NCBI RefSeq assembly: GCF_000332235.1
Contig: NZ_CM001775.1
Location: 3,644,272-3,708,271 of the forward strand
Length of the DNA: 64,000 nucleotides
DNA from: Geminocystis herdmanii PCC 6308
GTDB lineage: Bacteria > Cyanobacteriota > Cyanobacteriia > Cyanobacteriales > Cyanobacteriaceae
Direction: 5' to 3'
Shown one piece after another: positions 46,965 through 56,918 of this stretch (within the stretch, counting starts at the first letter, position 1; the number at the start of each line of letters is the position of its first letter). A model generated the notes under the pieces. It did no database searches. It had not been told where the DNA came from and saw nothing but the letters and a program-made list of their open reading frames with translations. The position numbers were made by a program, and so were the translations under genes.

Positions 46965-47291
46965 TTATTTTTTTATAAAAACTATTTTTCCTGAACTAAT
47001 ATTGGTAAGAGTTTCCTTAATTTTTGGTACTAACGGTTTTAATGTTTCTAACCGATTATTTGGAGCAAATAAAACAATAATAGCTAAATCAAAATTAGTG
47101 ATATTTTGTTGGGCTGATAAATTATTATCAATGGTGATAAATACATCAAATTCTGTTTGAGCAAGTTGTAATAATTTACCATTTTTTGTTCCTGCCCAAC
47201 CTTGTTCTGGAACGGTAATTATAGTATAGTTATTATCTGCTATTTCTCGTTTCAGCTTTTTAGGTAAACATTCATCAAGCAACACTTTCAT
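46965..47291 (-). CDS. DUF5615 PIN-like toxin candidate
   Basis: 108 residues. MKVLLDECLPKKL, the glycine/tryptophan block PEQGWAGTKNGKLLQLA and VFITIDNNLSAQQN are the DUF5615 pattern, with the acidic residues of a PIN/Mut7-C-like RNase. The ATG overlaps the 3' end of the upstream DUF433 gene by 17 bp, the usual layout of this toxin-antitoxin pair. Confidence 0.82.
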   Translation of the reverse strand: MKVLLDECLPKKLKREIADNNYTIITVPEQGWAGTKNGKLLQLAQTEFDVFITIDNNLSAQQNITNFDLAIIVLFAPNNRLETLKPLVPKIKETLTNISSGKIVFIKK

Positions 47292-47505
47292 AATAATATT
47301 TAACAGAAAGATTTAAAAACATCAGTAAATTTTCTCTTTTTACACTAGGAAAATCATCTAAAAATTCTTCGATTGAATCCCCAGCTTCCAGATAATCAAG
47401 TAGATTTTTAACAGGTACACGAGTACCTTTAAATACTGGTATTCCTGAGAGGATTTCTGAATCTTTGACAATTAATTGATTGTTCATTTTTTCTACCTCA
47501 TTCAT
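47275..47505 (-). CDS. DUF433 antitoxin candidate
   Basis: 76 residues. ILSGIPVFKGTRVPVKNLLDYLEAGDSIEEFLDDFP is the classic DUF433 HTH-like domain. It would bind the DUF5615 partner and repress its own promoter. It is first in the two-gene operon and overlaps the partner. Confidence 0.82.
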   Translation of the reverse strand: MNEVEKMNNQLIVKDSEILSGIPVFKGTRVPVKNLLDYLEAGDSIEEFLDDFPSVKRENLLMFLNLSVKYYYESVA

Positions 47506-47658
47506 TAATATTATCTCATTTATTTATCTAAATTAATCATACATTAAATTTCTAGTTGATAAAATAGTTTTATCTCTTTTATTTTATAGAAAATCACTTA
47601 CTGTCGGCACTGGTAACAATCCATCAACTATTTTTATCATTTTGAGTTAAAACCCAGA

Positions 47659-47832
47659 ATGTCGATGTTTGATGTCAAGAAGTTATTGTATAACGGTGGA
47701 TTTAGAATAGTTGAAGTACCAAATTTAGCTCATACCATTAATACTAATTTATGTGATACTCAAAAACCTTGTGTGAATTATACTATAAATGGTATTGGAC
47801 ACATAATTTTCTACAATAAAAAAACTCTTTAA
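47659..47832 (+). CDS. Possible 57-residue protein of unknown function
   Basis: An open frame (MSMFDVKKLLYNGGFRIVEV..., with two Cys in LCDTQKPCVNY) in the 489-bp gap between the toxin-antitoxin pair and murA. It has no good ribosome site. Open sequence continues 14 codons upstream of the ATG to a TAA, so it may be a fragment of a longer decayed gene. I do not recognise it. Confidence 0.3.
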   Translation: MSMFDVKKLLYNGGFRIVEVPNLAHTINTNLCDTQKPCVNYTINGIGHIIFYNKKTL

Positions 47833-47994
47833 GAAAGTCATGCTTGTAATCTTTTTATTTTATCAACGATCGAACCGATGAGTAAAAACAAAAAAATTGC
47901 TCTAAATTGAAAAAAAATGTAACAAAAGGGATTTTATCAGGTAGAATCAAAACGAAAATGTAACATTATATTAAAATTTGATTGGGAGGATAAG

Positions 47995-49311
47995 ATTATA
48001 AATACTACTACACAGGTTTCGATCGAAAACGACATTTCCTTAAATAATACTGCTCAACCAGCGCTAGAAATTATCGGCAGAAATCCCCTCAAAGGAGAAG
48101 TTAAAATTAGTGGTGCGAAAAACTCCGCTTTAGCCATTATGGCAGGTACACTTCTCTGTAGCGATGATTGTCGTTTAAATAATGTCCCTTCCTTAGCAGA
48201 CATTAATACCATGGGACAAGTTTTAGCTTCTTTAGGGGTTAAAATTAAGAAAAGTGGTAATACATGGGAATTTGATGGACAAGATTTAAAAGGTGTCAAA
48301 GCACCCTATGAATTAGTCTCTCAACTACGAGCAAGTTTCTTTGTAATTGGACCTATTTTAACCCGTCTAGGATACGCTCAAGTGCCTTTACCCGGGGGGT
48401 GTGCCATCGGATCACGTCCAGTTGATCTTCATGTGCGAGGATTACAAGCTATGGGCGCTACGGTGATTATTGAGCATGGGGTTGTCAATGCTTCTGTCAA
48501 TAATCGCTTGAAGGGAGCAAAAATTTTCCTCGATTATCCCAGTGTGGGCGCAACGGAAACCATCATGATGGCGGCAACCTTAGCCGAGGGTGAAACGGTG
48601 ATTGAAAATGCCGCCAGAGAGCCTGAAATTGTTGATTTAGCTAACTTCTGTAATAGCATGGGGGCTAAAATTACGGGGGCTGGTACAGATTCCATCGTTA
48701 TTCAAGGAGTCGATCGACTACATACCACTGACTATGATATTATACCCGATCGCATTGAAGCAGGTACTTTTTTAGTAGCAGGAGCGATTACTCAATCAGA
48801 AATCTTGGTAACTTCCGTTAACTATGATCATCTTACCCCTATTATTGCCAAATTAGCAGAAATTGGTTGTCAAGTAGTCAGAGAAGATGAAAACACCCTA
48901 CGCACCCTCCCCGGAGAATTGAAAGCTAGTGACATTGAAACCTTACCTCATCCGGGTTTTCCTACGGATATGCAAGCGCAATTTATGGCATTGTTAACCG
49001 TTAGTGAGGGTAATAGTTTAGTTACCGAAACCGTGTTTGAAAATCGTTTGCGTCACGTTGCGGAATTAAAACGCATGGGGGCAAATATCAAAGTCAAAGG
49101 AAATTCTGCCCTTGTATCTGGTGTGCATCAGCTTTCGGGTGCGCCCGTGATGGCAACGGATTTGAGAGCATCTGCCGCCCTTGTTATCGCAGGTTTAGCC
49201 GCCGATGGTAAAACCATTGTACAAGGTTTACAACATCTCGATCGAGGTTATGAAAACCTAGAGCAGAAATTCCAAAAATTAGGTGCAAAAATCCAACGCA
49301 TTTCCTATTAA
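47995..49311 (+). CDS. murA: UDP-N-acetylglucosamine 1-carboxyvinyltransferase with non-AUG start
   Basis: The first ATG in frame (48139) would remove the essential N-terminus. In-frame codons before it encode [20 protein letters not shown] then NSALAIMAG, the conserved MurA start with the substrate-binding Lys/Asn. Between the stop at 47920 and 48139 there is no ATG, GTG or TTG in frame. A strong TGGGAGGA ribosome site (47983-47990) points to ATT 47995 or ATA 47998 as the start. The rest is normal Mur[26 protein letters not shown] (active-site Cys), [11 protein letters not shown] and [12 protein letters not shown]. Confidence 0.9.
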   Translation: MINTTTQVSIENDISLNNTAQPALEIIGRNPLKGEVKISGAKNSALAIMAGTLLCSDDCRLNNVPSLADINTMGQVLASLGVKIKKSGNTWEFDGQDLKGVKAPYELVSQLRASFFVIGPILTRLGYAQVPLPGGCAIGSRPVDLHVRGLQAMGATVIIEHGVVNASVNNRLKGAKIFLDYPSVGATETIMMAATLAEGETVIENAAREPEIVDLANFCNSMGAKITGAGTDSIVIQGVDRLHTTDYDIIPDRIEAGTFLVAGAITQSEILVTSVNYDHLTPIIAKLAEIGCQVVREDENTLRTLPGELKASDIETLPHPGFPTDMQAQFMALLTVSEGNSLVTETVFENRLRHVAELKRMGANIKVKGNSALVSGVHQLSGAPVMATDLRASAALVIAGLAADGKTIVQGLQHLDRGYENLEQKFQKLGAKIQRISY

Positions 49312-49387
49312 GAATTAAGAATTAACAATTAACAATTAACAATTAACAATTAACAATTAACAATTAACAATTAACAATTAACAATTT
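49312..49387. repeat. STRR heptamer tract (AATTAAG/AATTAAC)n
   Basis: About ten heptamer copies start directly at the murA stop codon: two of AATTAAG, then eight or nine of AATTAAC. Confidence 0.9.
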
Positions 49388-49428
49388 TCTCCCCCATCCT
49401 CCCCATCTCCCCCATCTCCCACCTCAGT

Positions 49429-49580
49429 TCGACATACAGAAAATGATGAAAACTAGACAGGAGGACAAGTGGACAAGTGGACAGGCGGCGCACTGAGCGT
49501 AGTCGAAGTGAAGTGAAGTTAAGTGGAGAAAAATTCTTAATATTTGATGTACTTTTGAGAGAATTTTATTCATTCACAAG
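49429..49580. repeat. Dispersed ~95-bp repeat, copy 2 with insertion
   Basis: Matches 10352-10445 at both ends (AGTTCGACATACAGAAAATG; AGAAAAATTC...AGAGAATTTTATTC). It carries about 45 extra bases in the middle, including GGCGCACTGAGCGTAGTCGA. The 430-bp gap from murA to malQ holds this, the STRR and CTCCCCCATC-type simple sequence; no gene is seen. Confidence 0.6.
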
Positions 49581-49741
49581 AAATACAATCTTCCTGTCTC
49601 CCTGTCTGCCTGTCTTCCAAGTCAGCCCTCATCTATTTTTATAGTTCACTCAGGTATCTCCCCTTCCTCGAAAATTTCTGATTAATGCTAGAACTAAGTA
49701 TAATAAAGGAAAATCAATGATGACCCTATCAACTATACTTT

Positions 49742-51259
49742 ATGTTCGATCGAAGACTAAGTGGTATATTACTTCATCCCACATCCTTACCTAGCGCTTA
49801 TGGTATCGGTGACTTGGGTAGTGGTGCTTATGGTTTTGTGGACTTTCTGGCACAGGGGGAACAACAAGTATGGCAAATACTTCCATTAGGCCCTACAGGA
49901 GCAGGAAATTCCCCTTATTTAGCCTATTCTGCCCTAGCTGGAAACCCTTTAATGATTAGCCTTGACATTCTTTTTGGAGATAAATTATTACAAGAAGAAG
50001 ATTTAGAAGTTATTAAAAAAGTTTTTGAAAAAGAAAATCCCCAACGAGTCAATTTTGATGCAGTCATCAAAGAAAAATATCCTCTATTGCGTAAGGCTTT
50101 TGAGGCTTTTCAAGGAAGTGATAATGATGAATATAAACAAGAATTTGACCAATTTTGTGAGGATTATGGTTATTGGTTAGAAGATTATTCTCTTTACATG
50201 GCACTCAAAGATTATCATGACGGTAAACCATGGTTTCAGTGGGATGAATCGATCGCAAAACGTAACCCAGAAGCAATTCATACATGGCAAATAAAACTAG
50301 GTCATGAAATGTATTATCATAAATTCTTACAATTTAGCTTCTTTAAACAATGGCGCAATTTGAAAGAATATGCCAACGAAAAGGGAGTTAAAATTTTTGG
50401 GGATATTCCCATTTATGTCGCTCACGATAGCGTTGATGTGTGGGCAAATCAAGAGATATTTTGTTTAGATGAAGAAACAGGGGCGGCGGCATTAATGGCG
50501 GGTGTACCCCCTGACTACTTTAGTGAAACAGGGCAATTATGGGGTAATCCTGTCTATAACTGGGAAGTATTAGCAGAAAATAACTTTGCATGGTGGATAC
50601 AACGTATTAAGGGAATGTTAGAATATGTTGATATTATGCGCATTGATCATTTTCGAGGTTTTGAAGGTTATTGGGCTGTGCCTGAAGGGGAAACCACTGC
50701 TATTAATGGTGAATGGTTAAGCGCCCCCGGAGATCAGTTTTTTACTATCCTAGAGCAAGAATTAGGGGTTTTACCAATTATTGCGGAAGATTTAGGGGTA
50801 ATTACTCCCGAAGTAGAAGCATTGCGAGATAAGTATAACTTTCCGGGTATGAAGGTTTTACATTTTGCCTTTGATTCCGATCGAGCTAACGGTTTTCTAC
50901 CTTATAATTATGTCGATCGAAACTGGGTTGTTTACACTGGTACTCATGATAATGATACCACTGTGGGTTGGTTTGAAAAACGATCGTTCGCCGAAAGAAA
51001 AAGAGTTGTGGACTTTTTAGGTAACATAGATAATGAAGGTATCCACTGGAGTTTAATTCGTTTAGCTTTAGCCTCTGTAGCTAACTTAGCTATTTTTCCC
51101 GTGCAGGATTTGTTAGGATTAGGATCAGAATCGAAAATGAATACCCCCGGTACGATCGTCGATAACTGGAGTTGGCGTTATTTAGACGGTGTTTTAACCG
51201 ATGATATTAGTGAGCATCTCAAATATTTAACTTATCTTTACGGCAGAAAACCCCATTAA
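49742..51259 (+). CDS. malQ: 4-alpha-glucanotransferase (amylomaltase)
   Basis: 505 residues, GH77. LHPTSLPSAYGIGDLG starts the protein; VWQILPLGPTGAGNSPY, IMRIDHFRGFEGYW (nucleophile Asp), IIAEDLGVITPEV (acid/base Glu) and YTGTHDNDTTVGW (third acid) are the family regions. It disproportionates maltodextrins in glycogen turnover. Confidence 0.96.
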   Translation: MFDRRLSGILLHPTSLPSAYGIGDLGSGAYGFVDFLAQGEQQVWQILPLGPTGAGNSPYLAYSALAGNPLMISLDILFGDKLLQEEDLEVIKKVFEKENPQRVNFDAVIKEKYPLLRKAFEAFQGSDNDEYKQEFDQFCEDYGYWLEDYSLYMALKDYHDGKPWFQWDESIAKRNPEAIHTWQIKLGHEMYYHKFLQFSFFKQWRNLKEYANEKGVKIFGDIPIYVAHDSVDVWANQEIFCLDEETGAAALMAGVPPDYFSETGQLWGNPVYNWEVLAENNFAWWIQRIKGMLEYVDIMRIDHFRGFEGYWAVPEGETTAINGEWLSAPGDQFFTILEQELGVLPIIAEDLGVITPEVEALRDKYNFPGMKVLHFAFDSDRANGFLPYNYVDRNWVVYTGTHDNDTTVGWFEKRSFAERKRVVDFLGNIDNEGIHWSLIRLALASVANLAIFPVQDLLGLGSESKMNTPGTIVDNWSWRYLDGVLTDDISEHLKYLTYLYGRKPH

Positions 51260-51265
51260 AAATAA

Positions 51266-51325
51266 TGGAGAATGGAGAATGGAGAATGGAGAATTAAGAA
51301 TTAAGAATTAAGAATTAAGAATTAA
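51266..51325. repeat. GGAGAAT and AATTAAG tandem tracts
   Basis: Four copies of GGAGAAT merge into about five copies of TAAGAAT shortly after the malQ stop. The rest of the gap to the next gene is CTCCCTAATCTC-type simple sequence. Confidence 0.8.
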
Positions 51326-51422
51326 TTATCTTCTAGTCTCCCTAATCTCCCTAATCTCTAGTCTCCTAAAACCCTAACATCCTAACCAAATCAATTTGTC
51401 TTTATGGTCAAATTTCAATACT

Positions 51423-53822
51423 ATGAAAACCTTACAGTCCATTCGTCACCATTTTAACCAATGGCAAAACAAACCTTCTCCAGACAATGTTATTAACAAT
51501 TCTAAGGTAAAAAATTCTTCTTCCTCGATCGACAAAAATAAGCCATTGATATTTCAATGGATATGTAAAATTCATTCTCCAGTGATGGTGTTATTGTCCA
51601 TTTCTACCATTACAGGATTAGTTAGTTATCGTTTCTATAATCAGCCAGAATTAGCCGTTGGCACAATTTCCCCTACAAAAATTATTGCACCCGCCGATGG
51701 AGATTTTTTAGACGAAAAAACCACCGAAGAATTGCGTCGAAAAACTCGTAGTGGTTTATTGCCTGTTTTACAACAGGATATTACTTTAACTCAAACTATT
51801 CGTAACAGAATTAACCGTAAGTTAGAAGAAATTGACACTCTGCGTCGTTTAATTAATGAAATTCCCGTCATTAATCAAAATATTCTTCCTTTAGCTACTC
51901 AAAAATATTTATATTCTATTTCTACTTCAGAATGGGAACAAATGATCACGGATATAAATAACTCCCCCTCATCCTTGTCAGAAAATCCAGAAATTAAACC
52001 ATTGTTAGCTTATAAACAAAAAGTTAATAATGATGAGTTTCAACAAACTTTCACTACATTACAGCAATATCGCCATCAGTATCAAAATTCTCTGAAAGAA
52101 TTTAAGCAACAAAATATACATCATTTAACAGATGATGACATCAAAATTCTCTTAAATGTAGATTCCCAAACTTGGCAGAAAACCAAGATTGCTATGGAAG
52201 ATACTTCTAAAAAAATTCTGACTCAAGGAATTTCTCCCGGATTACCAGAAGAAATAAAATATCGTACTTTACAAATTCACCTTGAGAATAATGTATCACC
52301 AGAAGTGAAAAATCTTGCTATAGATTTACTTTCAAAAAATCTTGACTCTAATCTAACTATTGATGAAGAAGAGACAAAAATAAGAGGAGAAAGAGCGGCT
52401 TTAGCCATACAACCCGTAGTGGTATCTGTGCGCAAAAATGAAGTCATTGTGGATGCAGGAGAAAAAATTACTCAAACGGATTTTGTTTTATTAGATAACT
52501 TTAATTTGAGTCGTCGCAGTATTAATTGGACGGGAGTCGCTGGTTCATCTGTTCTGGTCACTATATCTGTATTTTCTTTTATGTCGATCGCCAATAAGAT
52601 AAAAGGAAAACTGAGGAGACGAGATCAAGTATTATTATGGTTATTAAGCCTTTCAGTGCCAATAATTAGTATCTTTGATGTGGGTTACAACTCTTTACCC
52701 GCCTTGGGATTTTTAGTAAGTAGTTTTTATGGACCTAGTTTAGCCTTAACTAATGTTACCCTGATGACAGGATTAACCCTATTTCAAATAGAAATGATTG
52801 GGTGGGAATATTTGATTTCTTCCTTTGCTGGGGGAATATTAGCTTCTTTCATGGCAAGTCGTCTTCATTCAAGGGAAGAATTAGCTTTACTTGGTGCGGG
52901 GGTAGGATTAACTCAAGGAAGTACTTTTTTTATTGTGCAGTTAATTAGTACGGCGGCAACGGGTACAGTTTGGTACACTCTTTTACCTCCAGCTATTTGG
53001 CATGGTACGGTAGGCTTGACTTATAGTATCTTAGCTTTGGGTATTTCTCCTTATTTAGAAAGATTTTTTGATCTGATTACCCCTATACGTTTAGCGGAAT
53101 TATCTAATACTAATCGCCCATTATTAAAAAGATTAGCAACGGAAGCACCGGGTACGTTTCAACATACAATGTTTGTGGCTAGTTTAGCGGAAGCGGCGGC
53201 TCGTCAACTTCACTGTAATATTGAATTAATCAGAGCTGGGACACTTTACCATGATATAGGAAAAATGCACGATCCTTTCGGTTTTATCGAAAATCAGATG
53301 GGAGGACCGAATAAACATGATATGATTAATGATCCCTATGAAAGTGCTAATATTATCAAAAAACACGTTAGCGAAGGCATTGTGATGGCGAAAAAATGTG
53401 GTTTACCTCAAGCTATTATTGACTTTATACCTCAACATCAGGGTACTTTGTTAATCTCATACTTTTACTATCAAGCCAAAACTCAAGCTGAAGGGGAGGG
53501 AAAAAATCTTCAGGACATCGATGAAACGATTTTCCGTTATGATGGTCCTATTCCTCAAACCAGAGAAACGGCTATTGTGATGTTGGCAGATGGTTGTGAA
53601 GCGGCTCTTCGATCGCTCAAGGATGCTACCCCAGATCAAGCTATGGCAATGGTTAACAAGATTTTTAAAGCTCGTTGGCGAGATCATCAATTAGATGATA
53701 GCGGTATTAAATACGAAGAATTACCGATCGTTGCAGAGGTTTTTGTTAACGTTTGGCAACAATTCAACCATCAAAGAATTTCTTATCCCAAAGGTGCATT
53801 AGAGATGAGAAGTAGTAAGTAA
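51423..53822 (+). CDS. 7TM-HD family membrane phosphodiesterase (PgpH-like)
   Basis: 799 residues from the ATG at 51423; a TTG 27 bp upstream is unlikely. An N-terminal helix is followed by a large extracytoplasmic 7TMR-HDED domain with a helical TQ-rich section, about seven membrane helices (about 385-560) and a C-terminal HD domain (HTMFVASLAEAAAR, YHDIGKMHDPFGF, PQHQGT). PgpH-type proteins hydrolyse cyclic-di-AMP. All HD metal ligands are visible, so it should be active. Confidence 0.88.
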   Translation: MKTLQSIRHHFNQWQNKPSPDNVINNSKVKNSSSSIDKNKPLIFQWICKIHSPVMVLLSISTITGLVSYRFYNQPELAVGTISPTKIIAPADGDFLDEKTTEELRRKTRSGLLPVLQQDITLTQTIRNRINRKLEEIDTLRRLINEIPVINQNILPLATQKYLYSISTSEWEQMITDINNSPSSLSENPEIKPLLAYKQKVNNDEFQQTFTTLQQYRHQYQNSLKEFKQQNIHHLTDDDIKILLNVDSQTWQKTKIAMEDTSKKILTQGISPGLPEEIKYRTLQIHLENNVSPEVKNLAIDLLSKNLDSNLTIDEEETKIRGERAALAIQPVVVSVRKNEVIVDAGEKITQTDFVLLDNFNLSRRSINWTGVAGSSVLVTISVFSFMSIANKIKGKLRRRDQVLLWLLSLSVPIISIFDVGYNSLPALGFLVSSFYGPSLALTNVTLMTGLTLFQIEMIGWEYLISSFAGGILASFMASRLHSREELALLGAGVGLTQGSTFFIVQLISTAATGTVWYTLLPPAIWHGTVGLTYSILALGISPYLERFFDLITPIRLAELSNTNRPLLKRLATEAPGTFQHTMFVASLAEAAARQLHCNIELIRAGTLYHDIGKMHDPFGFIENQMGGPNKHDMINDPYESANIIKKHVSEGIVMAKKCGLPQAIIDFIPQHQGTLLISYFYYQAKTQAEGEGKNLQDIDETIFRYDGPIPQTRETAIVMLADGCEAALRSLKDATPDQAMAMVNKIFKARWRDHQLDDSGIKYEELPIVAEVFVNVWQQFNHQRISYPKGALEMRSSK

Positions 53823-53979
53823 AATATTTATGAGTATTATTTGTTAGTTTCAGAAATTAACATTTTCCATAGACACGAGTGCAAAATAAAAAGTAAAATC
53901 TATTTTAGAGTGGAAAACAGAAATTTCTTATTACTCATTACTCGACTTCTTGCCGAAGTCTAATAAACCCGAATTATTT

Positions 53980-55056
53980 ATGAATCGTCGATCGTTTTTA
54001 TGGACTCTCAGTAGTTTAAGTGTTGCGTCTATGTTGTCAAGTTGTGAAAACCAATATGATTTACAAGTAGCGTTACTGCAAGGCTCACTTCCAATACAAT
54101 TAATTGCCTCTTTACAAAAACAGGGATTGGGGAAAATTAATTTTAAACCTCAAAGTTCGATCGAAGATATATATAAATTATTGATCAAAGAAGAAGAAGA
54201 AAAAGATAAAAAGAATACTCCCTCCGATTTAATGACGTTAGGACATTATTGGTTAAAAGATGCCATTAGTAAAAATTCCATCGAACCTTTAGAATTAGAT
54301 AAGTTCAGTAATTGGCAAAATATTCCCCCTCGCTTTCAACAGTTAGTAAACAGGGATAATCAAGGAAAATTAACAGAAAATGGACAGTTATGGGGTGCTC
54401 CTTACCGTTGGGGATATACCATGATTGCCTATCGTCAAGATAAATTTGAGGAGTTGGGATGGCAACCGCAGGATTGGCAAGATTTATGGCGATCGCAACT
54501 GCAAGGGCGTATATCTTTACTGAATCAACCGAGAGAGATTATCGGATTAATCTTAAAAAAATTAGGACATTCTTACAATACTCAAGATATTAATTCGATG
54601 CCTGAAGTTGCCAAAGAGTTAAAAAGTTTACATCAACAAGTCAAATTTTATGATTCCACTAACTATTTACAGCCTTTGATTATGGGTGACACATGGTTAG
54701 CAGTAGGTTGGTCAGCCGATATATTACCAGTTTTAGCAACTCGATCGAACATAAAAGGCATTATAGCTCGATCGGGTACAGCATTATGGGCGGATGTGTG
54801 GGTAAAACCAAAACAAGATAAGAATGAAGAAGACAAATTAAAGAGAATATCAGAGTTAATCAACTTTTGTTGGGATACAGCATCAGGAAAACAAATTAAC
54901 TTATTTACCAATGGAATATCACCCTTAAAATTATCGGGAAAAACTAATCCGAAAATTCCCAGAATGTCCGAGGAAATCTTTGCTAAAAGTGATTTTATCG
55001 AGCCGTTATCTCCCCAAGATTTAGAGCAATATCACGAATTATTGCTCAAATTATAA
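53980..55056 (+). CDS. Tat-exported solute-binding lipoprotein
   Basis: 358 residues from the ATG at 53980. MNRRSFLWTLSSLSVASMLS has a Tat-like RRSFL and ends in a lipobox with Cys in LSSC. The mature part has a PotD/AfuA-like binding-protein order (WGAPYRWGYTMIAYRQDKFEELGW). An upstream TTG (53950) would add ten residues before the Tat motif and is less likely. No permease or ATPase gene is adjacent, so the ligand (polyamine, iron or other) is unknown. Confidence 0.8.
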   Translation: MNRRSFLWTLSSLSVASMLSSCENQYDLQVALLQGSLPIQLIASLQKQGLGKINFKPQSSIEDIYKLLIKEEEEKDKKNTPSDLMTLGHYWLKDAISKNSIEPLELDKFSNWQNIPPRFQQLVNRDNQGKLTENGQLWGAPYRWGYTMIAYRQDKFEELGWQPQDWQDLWRSQLQGRISLLNQPREIIGLILKKLGHSYNTQDINSMPEVAKELKSLHQQVKFYDSTNYLQPLIMGDTWLAVGWSADILPVLATRSNIKGIIARSGTALWADVWVKPKQDKNEEDKLKRISELINFCWDTASGKQINLFTNGISPLKLSGKTNPKIPRMSEEIFAKSDFIEPLSPQDLEQYHELLLKL

Positions 55057-55270
55057 TGTATACTTGGCGAGGGTATAACTTGAGTTTGGTGAAGGTAGGC
55101 AAAAGGCAAGTAGGCAAAAGGCAACTGTACATTTTGCAACATCAGATTATAACCTTGATGAGTATAATCGAATAAGGGTTAAAACCCTCACTACAAACAG
55201 AGAAAAAATAAATTTTGGAAAAATTCTCAAAATTGCTATGATAATTAATTGCTGATACTTCATTATTGTC
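55057..55270. repeat. Intergenic region with simple repeat and hairpin
   Basis: GGTAGGCAAAAGGCAAGTAG is tandem-like simple sequence (55093-55125). A GGGTTaaAACCC hairpin element occupies 55170-55200. The gap must also hold the promoter of the GT4 gene. Confidence 0.55.
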
Positions 55271-56539
55271 ATGGTACAAGAAAAAACTAGAGTCTTATTT
55301 ATTCATCCCAATTTTCCTGCACAATTTCGTCATTTAGCGATGGTTTTAGGGAAAGACCCCAAATTTGAGGTAATGTTTGCCACAAAGCGTGAGGAAGGGC
55401 AAATAGAGGGAGTTAAGAAGATAATTTATGAGGTATCCAGAGAAGCAAGACCAGAAACTCATCACTACGTTAGAACTTTAGAGAATGCTGTATTACAAGG
55501 TCAAGGTTTATATCGTGTAGCCACAGAATTAAAAAAACAGGGTTTCTATCCTGATATTGTATATGGTCATTCGGGTTGGGGGCCAACTTTATTTATTAAA
55601 GATATTTTTCCTCGGGCGAAATTTTTATGTTATTTTGAGTGGTTTTATAATGCTCATGGTAGTGATGCAGATTTCGATCCCAGTGATCCTCTTTCTGCCG
55701 ATGATGAAGCGAGGATTAGGGTAAAGAATGCTCCTATTTTAATTGATTTGTACAGTTGCGATCGAGGTTTATCGCCGACAAAATGGCAACAACAGCAATT
55801 TCCTCCTGAACTTCGATCGAAAATAACCGTCTTACATGATGGAGTCGATACAGAATATTTTAAACCAAATCCAGACAAAAAATTAGTACTTCCCCGAATT
55901 AACCTAGATTTAAGTAACGCTTCAGAAATTGTAACCTATTTAGGTAGAGGAATGGAACCCTATCGAGGATTTCCACAGTTAATTGAGACTATCAGCATTT
56001 TACAAAAACGTCGTCCGAATACTCATTTTATCATCGTCGGTCAAAATAGAGTTGCCTATGGTAAACAATTACCAGACGGACAAAATTATAAAGATTTAAT
56101 GTTACAAAAATTTCCCCTTGATTTAAGTCGAGTCCATTTTACAGGATTACTCGCTTATGATGAATACCTCACGGTGATTCAAAATTCCTCTGCCCATATT
56201 TATTTAACTCGTCCTTTTGTTTTATCATGGTCAATGTTAGAAACTATGTCCACCGGTTGTGTTTTAGTTGCCTCAGATACGCCTCCCGTCAAAGAGTTAA
56301 TTCAAGATAATTATAATGGTTTATTAGTGCCATTTTTCTCCCCAGAAATTATCGCCGATCGAGTAGAATATGCCTTAGATAATCCTGATATGATGACAAA
56401 AATTCGAGAGAAAGCTAGAGAGACGATCGTCAAAAATTATAATCTTCAAGACTTATTAAACCAACATTTAGAATGGATAAAAACAGGAGAAGTGAAGAAA
56501 AAATCTACTCGTAAAAGTAAAAAAGGTTTTAGCTTTTAG
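55271..56539 (+). CDS. Family 4 glycosyltransferase
   Basis: 422 residues of GT-B fold. The N-terminus VLFIHPNFPAQFRHLAMVLG and HSGWGPTLFIKDIFPRAKF resemble the N-domain of GT4 proteins from cyanobacteria. The C-domain has VTYLGRGMEPYRGFPQL, IIVGQNRVAYG and the E-x7-E-type SWSMLETMSTGCVLVAS. It probably builds a surface or cell-wall glycan; donor and acceptor are unknown. Confidence 0.88.
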   Translation: MVQEKTRVLFIHPNFPAQFRHLAMVLGKDPKFEVMFATKREEGQIEGVKKIIYEVSREARPETHHYVRTLENAVLQGQGLYRVATELKKQGFYPDIVYGHSGWGPTLFIKDIFPRAKFLCYFEWFYNAHGSDADFDPSDPLSADDEARIRVKNAPILIDLYSCDRGLSPTKWQQQQFPPELRSKITVLHDGVDTEYFKPNPDKKLVLPRINLDLSNASEIVTYLGRGMEPYRGFPQLIETISILQKRRPNTHFIIVGQNRVAYGKQLPDGQNYKDLMLQKFPLDLSRVHFTGLLAYDEYLTVIQNSSAHIYLTRPFVLSWSMLETMSTGCVLVASDTPPVKELIQDNYNGLLVPFFSPEIIADRVEYALDNPDMMTKIREKARETIVKNYNLQDLLNQHLEWIKTGEVKKKSTRKSKKGFSF

Positions 56540-56918
56540 GCGAGACGCTATCTATGTAGGGTGGGCAATGCCCACCAAATTCCTCTATCGTATTTTGATG
56601 AGACAACTGTTATATAAAACTTACTCATAGTTACCTATGACGTTTACTTCTTGCTTCTACCAGTCAAGTCGGCTTGATACTGTCCACAAGCGTTGATTCG
56701 GGTGTAACCCACCCTACTTTTATTATTCTAATTAATTGATTAATCTTGAATAATAACTAATTTTTATTTAATTTAATCTTTAAATTAAATAGTTTTAACA
56801 GTCTTGGTTATCGACTTCATTAAAAGCTAACATATTTTAAAAAAAATGTCAACCTTTATCCCGTGAGTAGGTATAAACAACTATAATAAACTATTAGTTA
56901 ACAGTTAAAAGCTCCTAA
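56540..56918. other. Intergenic region with hairpin and TnpB-like remnant
   Basis: 379 bp. It contains the GTAGGGTGGGCAATGCCCAC hairpin at 56555-56576, a fragment resembling a TnpB C-terminus (56644-56715, listed separately) and otherwise AT-rich DNA without a gene. Confidence 0.6.
56644..56715 (-). mobile_element. Possible TnpB C-terminal remnant (IS200/IS605)
   Basis: The minus strand reads RVGYTRINACGQYQADLTGR followed by SKK and TAA. A VTRINACG-type block followed by a short tail is common at the C-terminus of cyanobacterial TnpB proteins. No upstream nuclease part is left. The start of the block overlaps a GGGTGggttaCACCC hairpin, so the match could in part be chance. Confidence 0.45.

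Noticed and set aside
49430-49580. Protein gene in the GTGGACAAGTGGACAGG region
   Set aside because: It is low-complexity and repeated elsewhere; stops occur in all frames.
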